Of a DNA stretch of 64,000 nt, positions 59,200 to 64,000 are shown piece after piece. The DNA is from Actinacidiphila glaucinigra (GTDB lineage: Bacteria; Actinomycetota; Actinomycetes; Streptomycetales; Streptomycetaceae). The DNA is taken from NCBI RefSeq assembly GCF_900188405.1, contig NZ_FZOF01000017.1, positions 62,001-126,000 on the forward strand, in the 5' to 3' direction. Position 1 is the stretch's first letter, and each line of letters opens with the position of its first letter. A program made the translations under genes and the position numbers. The notes under the pieces are model-generated. The model searched no databases. It saw only the letters and a program-made list of their open reading frames with translations, and was not told the DNA's origin.

Positions 59200-59823
59200 T
59201 CAGATCCGCGGCTCGGGCGGGAAGCCGGTCCAGCGCAGTTCCTCCGGCAGGTGGCGCATGTCGTTCTGGACCATGACCGACACGGGCCGCCCCGGCATGT
59301 AGCGGATGACGGTGAGGGCCGCGTTGGCCTGGTTCACACCCAGCCATCGCCATGCCGGGGCGTCCATGGCGTGCCTCACCAGCCAGCCCACCAGGAAGTT
59401 GTGGGTGACGACCAGTTCGTGCCGCTCCCGGTCGCCCTCGGCGGGGCCGGTGAACTGCTCCAGCGCGCGCAGGGCCAGCGAGGAACCGAGCGCGCGCTCC
59501 TCCGCCGTGGCGCCCTCCAGGAAGCGCAGGAGGTGGTCGGCGCTGTCCCGCGGCAGCTCCTCCCGCCGCGGGAAGTACGGGACGTAGTCGCCGGCGGTCT
59601 CCGAGACGCGGAGGTCGGCGCCGTCCAGGTGCTCCCCGATCAGGGCCGCGGTCTGCGCGGCCCTGGGCAGCGGGCCGTGGTGGACCACGGATATCGGCAG
59701 GTCCGCCAGCCGGCGGCCGAGCAGGGCCGCCTGGCGGCGCCCGTCGTCCGACAGTCCGCTCTCGTCCGGCAGGGCCTCCCCGTGCCGGACCAGATAGAGG
59801 TACCGCGTGGCCGCAGCCGCCAT
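59200..59823 (-). CDS. Histidine phosphatase (phosphoglycerate mutase-like) family protein
   Basis: 207 residues. RHG motif with nucleophile H14 (YLVRHGEA), second histidine in VVTHNFLVGW, and SGLSDDGRRQAALLGRRLAD. Broad family of phosphomonoesterases; substrate unknown. ATG 59821-59823 chosen for AAGGAG 7 nt upstream; a longer frame start has no such support. Confidence 0.85.
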   Translation of the reverse strand: MAAAATRYLYLVRHGEALPDESGLSDDGRRQAALLGRRLADLPISVVHHGPLPRAAQTAALIGEHLDGADLRVSETAGDYVPYFPRREELPRDSADHLLRFLEGATAEERALGSSLALRALEQFTGPAEGDRERHELVVTHNFLVGWLVRHAMDAPAWRWLGVNQANAALTVIRYMPGRPVSVMVQNDMRHLPEELRWTGFPPEPRI

Positions 59824-59914
59824 GCCCGGGCTCCTTCGCGAAGCGTCATGATCGTGTCCGTTGTCCCTGGGCACGACGCCGCGGCCGCCGCCCCGGTTCC
59901 CTCGGGCGCGGGTG

Positions 59915-60754
59915 TCACGGCAGCAGGGCGAGGGCGCTGTACCAGACCGGGCCCGGGTTGAGGCGGTCCGGGTGGAGCCGCAGCATCCGGTCGTAGAACG
60001 GGCGGGGGCGCGGCTTCTCCGCCAGCAGGCGTTGCGCGTCGAGCAGGTAGTCGCGGGTCTGCTCCAGGATCACGGGGTCGTCGGGCAGGGTCTTGTCCTT
60101 GTGGCCGGCCACGACCGCGCGCGGGTTCAGCGCGAGGACGGTGCCGATCGCGGTGAGCCACTTGTCGATGCCGCCGCCGGCGCTCTCCCGCAGGTACTGG
60201 TGGACGCCGTTGTAGGCCACGTCGCCGGCCACCACGAGGCCGATCGACGGGACGTGCAGGACGGTCGTGTCGTCGGTGTCGGTGTGGCCGGTCTCCACCA
60301 CGTGCAGCGGGTGCCCTTCCAGCGCGAACCCGTCGTCCGGGACAACCCGGTAGACCACGGGGCTGTCGGGGATGAGCCCGGGGAAGTCCACGTCCCACCT
60401 GGTCCGGCGGCCCTCGCCGGCCTGCCGGTGCATCAGCCCGATGGTGCCCTCGGTCGCGTACGGCACCGCCCCGGGGAAGCGCCGCAGCAGCAAGCCGGTG
60501 CCGAACCAGTGGTCACCGTGGCCGTGGGTGGCGTAGACGTACGCCAGTCGTCTGCCGGAGCGTTCGATCCAGTCGCCGACGTCGCGCACCTGCTCGCGGG
60601 TGAACGGCGGGTCGACGAGGACCGCTTCCTCCTCGCCGAGGACCAACGTCGAGGTCAGCGGCGAGGAGAAGATAGGGCTCCCGTCGGGCAACCGGGGGCC
60701 CTGGGCGCGGCGCAACCCGTCGCACACGTAGGTGTCGTAGCGCAGATCCGTCAT
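59915..60754 (-). CDS. MBL-fold metallo-hydrolase
   Basis: 279 residues. Metal motif HGHGDH (H77, H79, D81, H82), with later ligands in VVETGHTDTDDTT, VVAGDVAYNGVHQ and VVAGHKDK. Hydrolyses an ester, lactone or thioester of unknown identity. It lies downstream of DUF302 and regulator genes on the same strand with a 6-nt gap, so it is probably the last gene of that operon. Confidence 0.9.
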   Translation of the reverse strand: MTDLRYDTYVCDGLRRAQGPRLPDGSPIFSSPLTSTLVLGEEEAVLVDPPFTREQVRDVGDWIERSGRRLAYVYATHGHGDHWFGTGLLLRRFPGAVPYATEGTIGLMHRQAGEGRRTRWDVDFPGLIPDSPVVYRVVPDDGFALEGHPLHVVETGHTDTDDTTVLHVPSIGLVVAGDVAYNGVHQYLRESAGGGIDKWLTAIGTVLALNPRAVVAGHKDKTLPDDPVILEQTRDYLLDAQRLLAEKPRPRPFYDRMLRLHPDRLNPGPVWYSALALLP

Positions 60755-60760
60755 GGCCGT

Positions 60761-61339
60761 TCAGCCGAGCCCGTCGGGCACCGGCGCCTCCATGAGTGTC
60801 AGCAGGCGGGCGACCTTGTGGTCGAGTTCCAGGCCCACTTGGGCGATGTCCTCGCTCCCGTAGCTGCCGAAGTGGGAGCTCGGCCTGTCGATCACGAATC
60901 GCGGCGCGTCGGCGCCCCGGTAGATCTCGGTGCGCAGCGGCGCGTGCATCATGGCGGACGGGTCGTGGCGGAACATCCGCTCGGCGATGGCGTAGTTGCC
61001 CATGAGGTACATCACGAACGGCGTCGCGTCCCCGGCGAGGGTCATGAGCGCCGTTCCCACGTTCTTCCAGAAGATCATGAATCCATGGGGCGCGTTGCTC
61101 GCGGCCAGGGCGAGTGCGCTCTCCCACGAGCCGCCGGAGCGGATGACGTCCTGGACCTCCGTCGCCCGGTAGTCCGGCACCAGGGACTCGTAACGCCGCA
61201 CGGCCTCCTCGAACGTTCCCGGCAGGGGGACGTCGAACCTGGTGACGGCGTAGTCGACCGATCGCACCTCGGGCACCCGGACCACCTCGTACGGTGCGGC
61301 ACACCGCCACACCCTCCTCCCATCGTCCCTCCGCGGCAC
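60761..61339 (-). CDS. DUF302 domain protein
   Basis: About 170-192 residues depending on the start. The DUF302 core is clear: VTRFDVPLPGTFEEAVRRYE, FWKNVGTALMTLAGDATPFV, MYLMGNYAIAERMFRHDPS. Function unknown; some members are linked to sulfur or redox metabolism. The start is uncertain: GTG 61337-61339 (weak GGAG 10 nt upstream), GTG 61310-61312 or GTG 61274-61276. It lies between a regulator and an MBL hydrolase on the same strand. Confidence 0.75.
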   Translation of the reverse strand: MPRRDDGRRVWRCAAPYEVVRVPEVRSVDYAVTRFDVPLPGTFEEAVRRYESLVPDYRATEVQDVIRSGGSWESALALAASNAPHGFMIFWKNVGTALMTLAGDATPFVMYLMGNYAIAERMFRHDPSAMMHAPLRTEIYRGADAPRFVIDRPSSHFGSYGSEDIAQVGLELDHKVARLLTLMEAPVPDGLG

Positions 61340-61357
61340 GTCGGCGCAACTCCGCGC

Positions 61358-62368
61358 TCACACCCAGTTGCGCCGGGCCGCCGCGACGCCCGCGCCGAAC
61401 CGGTTGGTGGTGCCCAGTTCCGCGTAGAGATCCTGGATCCGCCGGCGCAGGGTGCGCGTGGAAACGCCGAACTGGCGGGCGATGGCGTCGTCCTTGACCC
61501 CGGCGGCGAAGAGCGCGAGCAGGTTCCGCTCCTCGTCGGTGGGTTCGCGCACCGGGTCGACAGCGTCGCCCAGGGTGCACGGCTGCGGCGCCGGCGGCTG
61601 CTGGGAGCCCGGTCCGGCCAGCGGGACGGCACCGGCCCAATAGCGCTCGAAGAGCTCGGTCAGTGCCTCCAGCAGCGGGGGCGCCTCGGTGTAGAGGGTG
61701 TCGGTGCTGTCGGGGCCCAGGCTCAGCGAGACCATGGCCGCCGAGCGGTCCGCCATGGTCAGCTTGATGGGCAGCGAGGACACGACCCTGGCCTCCTCGC
61801 CGCGCGACACGAGACTGCCCAGTTCCTGCCCCCCGCCGTCCTCGTCGAAGCTCGCGGCCGCGTAGACGACCCGCACCCGCACACCGCGCCGTACGGCGGC
61901 CTCGTCGAGCGGACCGTTCGGAACGAACAGGAAGGGTGGCCGGGCCAGGCCGCACATCTCGTACGTGGCGGCCTGGTGCAAACGGTAGTAGCAGTCCCCG
62001 ACTTCCTCCGGGCCGCTGATCGTCCGCGTTGCGGGTTCGCCGGCGCTGGACCGCCTGGCCTGGTCGAACAGCGCGCCGAGCGGGCCGGTGGCGTCGCGTA
62101 TGGCGGCCAGCTGGCGTTCGCGGGACTCCACCAGCGCCCGCAGCGCGTGACGCGGATCCACGGTCAGGTACTCGCCGGAGGAGCGGCGGCTCAGCAGTCC
62201 GGAGTGGTGCAGGCGCTCCAGCAGGGCCACCGCCGCTCCGGTGCCCAGCCCGAACGCCGCGGTGACGTCGTCCGCCGTACCACCACCCTGGGCGAGCAGA
62301 CCGCGGTAGACGGCCTCCGCCCCGGCGTCGAGGCCGACCAGCTCCAAGGGCACGGCGCCATCCGTCAT
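61358..62368 (-). CDS. Regulator with TrmB-like N-terminal and LuxR-type C-terminal HTH
   Basis: 336 residues. N-terminal winged HTH like TrmB (AEAVYRGLLAQGGGTADDVT, LLERLHHSGLLSRRSSGEYL), a middle effector region (about 90-250, RRGVRVRVVYAAASFDEDGG), and C-terminal HTH (PTDEERNLLALFAAGVKDDA, IARQFGVSTRTLRRRIQDLY). This architecture is frequent in streptomycetes next to secreted proteins and enzymes. ATG 62366-62368 with GGTGGAGA upstream. Possibly controls the DUF302/MBL operon below it or the divergent subtilase. Confidence 0.85.
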   Translation of the reverse strand: MTDGAVPLELVGLDAGAEAVYRGLLAQGGGTADDVTAAFGLGTGAAVALLERLHHSGLLSRRSSGEYLTVDPRHALRALVESRERQLAAIRDATGPLGALFDQARRSSAGEPATRTISGPEEVGDCYYRLHQAATYEMCGLARPPFLFVPNGPLDEAAVRRGVRVRVVYAAASFDEDGGGQELGSLVSRGEEARVVSSLPIKLTMADRSAAMVSLSLGPDSTDTLYTEAPPLLEALTELFERYWAGAVPLAGPGSQQPPAPQPCTLGDAVDPVREPTDEERNLLALFAAGVKDDAIARQFGVSTRTLRRRIQDLYAELGTTNRFGAGVAAARRNWV

Positions 62369-62619
62369 CGTTCTCCACCTACGATCTTCTTGCACATGAG
62401 CGAATTGACGTCATACCAGAACGTGTGACAGGTGTGCCGCGGCGCGGCGACCGCTCACACCGTGCAGTGTGTCTCGCTTGCCGATCATTGCGCCGCTTTG
62501 CGCCCTGTCCACTTGGTGACATGGCACAGAAGTGCCAAAGGGCCGCCTTTACAGGGATCCGAACGGATGGCTGACTGCGTTCAACCCCAGCCCATCGAGT
62601 CCATGAGGTTCCCTTGCGC

Positions 62620-64000
62620 ATGCCTCCGTCCCGCAGACGCGGGTTGACAGCCGCCGTCGCCGCCCTGGTGGTGCTGACGGCCACGGGTCCGGTCGCGTCG
62701 GCCGACCCCTCGGCGACGTCCCCCTCCCCCACCGCGACCGGTGCCGCTCCCGCGGGCGTGCGCACCCTCACGCTGATCACCGGTGACAAGGTCACCGTGA
62801 CCGGGAACGGCCGCACCGAGTCCGTCACCACGGTCACCGGCCCGAACGGCAGGACCGCCGGCGCCCACGTGATGTCGGTGGGCACGGACACCTACGTGTA
62901 CCCCGACGCCGCGGTGCCCTACATCGCGTCAGGAGCCCTGGACGAGGGCCTCTTCAACATCACCGCGCTGCTGGCGGACGGCTACGACGACGCCCGCACC
63001 GACCGGCTGCCGCTCATCGTCACCTACACCGACGCCGCGGCCCGCTCCCGCAGCGCGAAGACCCCGGAGGGCGCGCGCAGGACGCTGACCCTCAGCAGCA
63101 TCCAGGGCGCGGCGATCTCCGCCGAGCACGACCGGGCGGCGGACTTCTGGTCCTCCCTGACCGGCACCGGGGCGAAGGCCGCCGGGACCGCCGCGAAGAC
63201 GGCGGACGGCGCACGGCTGGCCGGCGGCGTCGCCAAGGTGTGGCTGGACGGCAAGGTCAAGGCCACGCTGTCCGACACGACGGCGCAGATCGGCGCCCCG
63301 GAGGTGTGGGGCGGCGGGGACACCGGGCAGGGCGTGGACGTCGCCGTGCTGGACACCGGCATCGACGCCGCGCACCCGGACTTCGCCGGCCGCATAGCGG
63401 CGGCGGAGAGCTTCGTGCCCGACCAGGACGTCACCGACCGGAATGGCCACGGCACCCACGTCGCCTCCACCGTCGCCGGCACCGGCGCCGCCTCGGGCGG
63501 CACCGAGAAGGGCGTCGCCCCGGGCGCGTCCCTGCACATCGGCAAGGTACTGGACGACTTCGGCAGCGGACAGGACTCCTGGATCCTCGCCGGCATGGAG
63601 TGGGCCGTCCGCGACCAGCACGCCAAGGTCGTCAGCATGAGCCTGGGCGGCGACCCCACCAACGGCACCGACCCGCTCAGCGAGGCCGTGAACCGGCTCA
63701 GCGAGGAGACCGGGGCACTGTTCGTGATCGCGGCGGGCAACTCCGGCCCGGCGCCCTACACCGTGGGTGCCCCCGGTGCCGCCGACGCCGCGCTGACGGT
63801 GGGCGCGGTGCAGGGCCCCGGCAAGGGCGTGGACCAGCTGGCCCCGTTCTCCAGCCGCGGGCCCCGCGTGGGCGACAACGCCGTCAAGCCCGATCTGACC
63901 GGCCCGGGTGTGGACGTGCTGGCGGCGCGCTCGCAGTACGCGCTGGAGGGCGAGGGCGCGTACCAGACGATGAGCGGCACCTCCATGGCGACGCCCCACG
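62620..64000 (+). CDS. Secreted S8 subtilase, 3' end outside window
   Basis: The first 460 codons. Signal peptide (RRRGLTAAVAALVVLTATGP), propeptide-like region beginning RTLTLITGDKVTVTGNGRTE, then the catalytic domain with D245 (VLDTGID), H277 (NGHGTHVASTVAG) and S455 (SGTSMATPH), with oxyanion Asn in IAAGNSGPA. Strikingly similar to the subtilase at 15431 through propeptide and catalytic domain. Start is ATG 62620, or TTG 62614 (GAGG 5 nt upstream of the TTG). The right edge cuts the gene just after the catalytic serine. Confidence 0.92.
   Translation, partial: MPPSRRRGLTAAVAALVVLTATGPVASADPSATSPSPTATGAAPAGVRTLTLITGDKVTVTGNGRTESVTTVTGPNGRTAGAHVMSVGTDTYVYPDAAVPYIASGALDEGLFNITALLADGYDDARTDRLPLIVTYTDAAARSRSAKTPEGARRTLTLSSIQGAAISAEHDRAADFWSSLTGTGAKAAGTAAKTADGARLAGGVAKVWLDGKVKATLSDTTAQIGAPEVWGGGDTGQGVDVAVLDTGIDAAHPDFAGRIAAAESFVPDQDVTDRNGHGTHVASTVAGTGAASGGTEKGVAPGASLHIGKVLDDFGSGQDSWILAGMEWAVRDQHAKVVSMSLGGDPTNGTDPLSEAVNRLSEETGALFVIAAGNSGPAPYTVGAPGAADAALTVGAVQGPGKGVDQLAPFSSRGPRVGDNAVKPDLTGPGVDVLAARSQYALEGEGAYQTMSGTSMATPH

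Noticed and set aside
1..64000. Mobile elements, prophage, CRISPR, tRNA or rRNA genes
   Set aside because: No transposase, integrase, repeat-spacer array, tRNA cloverleaf or rRNA-like sequence was seen on either strand.

Overview
The window is very GC-rich, with strong GC bias at third codon positions, frequent GTG starts, GTGA/ATGA gene overlaps and families typical of filamentous actinomycetes: secreted S8 proteases, HTH-PPOX fusions, CBS-BON proteins, a ROK-regulated sugar transporter and an NRPS. It reads as accessory chromosome of a Streptomyces or close relative. I see no rRNA, tRNA, CRISPR array, insertion sequence or phage gene.

Layout. 1-10094: the end of an ECF sigma/membrane partner pair, an F420-type oxidoreductase, a Tat-exported flavin amine oxidase, an HTH-PPOX protein, a cysteine-synthase-like enzyme coupled to an MFS carrier behind a small membrane protein, and a GH65 phosphorylase. 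10445-14083: a stress or dormancy-like island (SHOCT, CBS-BON, HTH-PPOX, a decayed universal stress protein, then a second CBS-BON and HTH-PPOX). 14132-23117: a DUF574-type methyltransferase, a large secreted subtilase and a secreted GH87 alpha-1,3-glucanase. 23195-30909: efflux and homeostasis genes (DHA2 pump with MarR, SDR, a ClpX-type zinc-finger/HTH protein under an elaborate palindrome, a KhtT/KhtU-like K+/H+ antiporter pair, an MFS carrier with a LysR regulator). 31223-41272: the most notable region, a compact biosynthetic locus. One 2449-residue protein carries A-T-C-A-T-TE and then a whole MFS exporter. A PLP beta-family enzyme, a di-iron desaturase/hydroxylase-type membrane enzyme and a YheO-type regulator follow. 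41350-49182: NUDIX-like, Rv2629/Vms1-like, HATPase anti-sigma-like, SDR plus XRE regulator, an HTH-NB-ARC-TPR STAND protein, AhpD-like and an unknown protein. 49284-54781: a monosaccharide ABC importer (chvE-mmsB-mmsA order) divergent from its ROK repressor. 54835-64000: a methyltransferase/TetR pair with its operator, a two-component system divergent from a PepSY protein, a histidine phosphatase, an MBL-fold hydrolase, a DUF302 protein, a TrmB/LuxR-type regulator and the first part of a second subtilase.

How it works together. The proposed logic of the NRPS locus is this: two amino acids are activated and condensed, the PLP enzyme and di-iron enzyme make or modify a building block, a thioesterase with a Cys nucleophile releases the product, and the covalently attached MFS domain exports it. 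This is inference from domain order and gene coupling; neither product nor substrates can be read from the sequence alone. Start sites follow ribosome-binding sites where possible. Several genes instead carry a TANNNT box 6-7 nt before ATG, the leaderless pattern.
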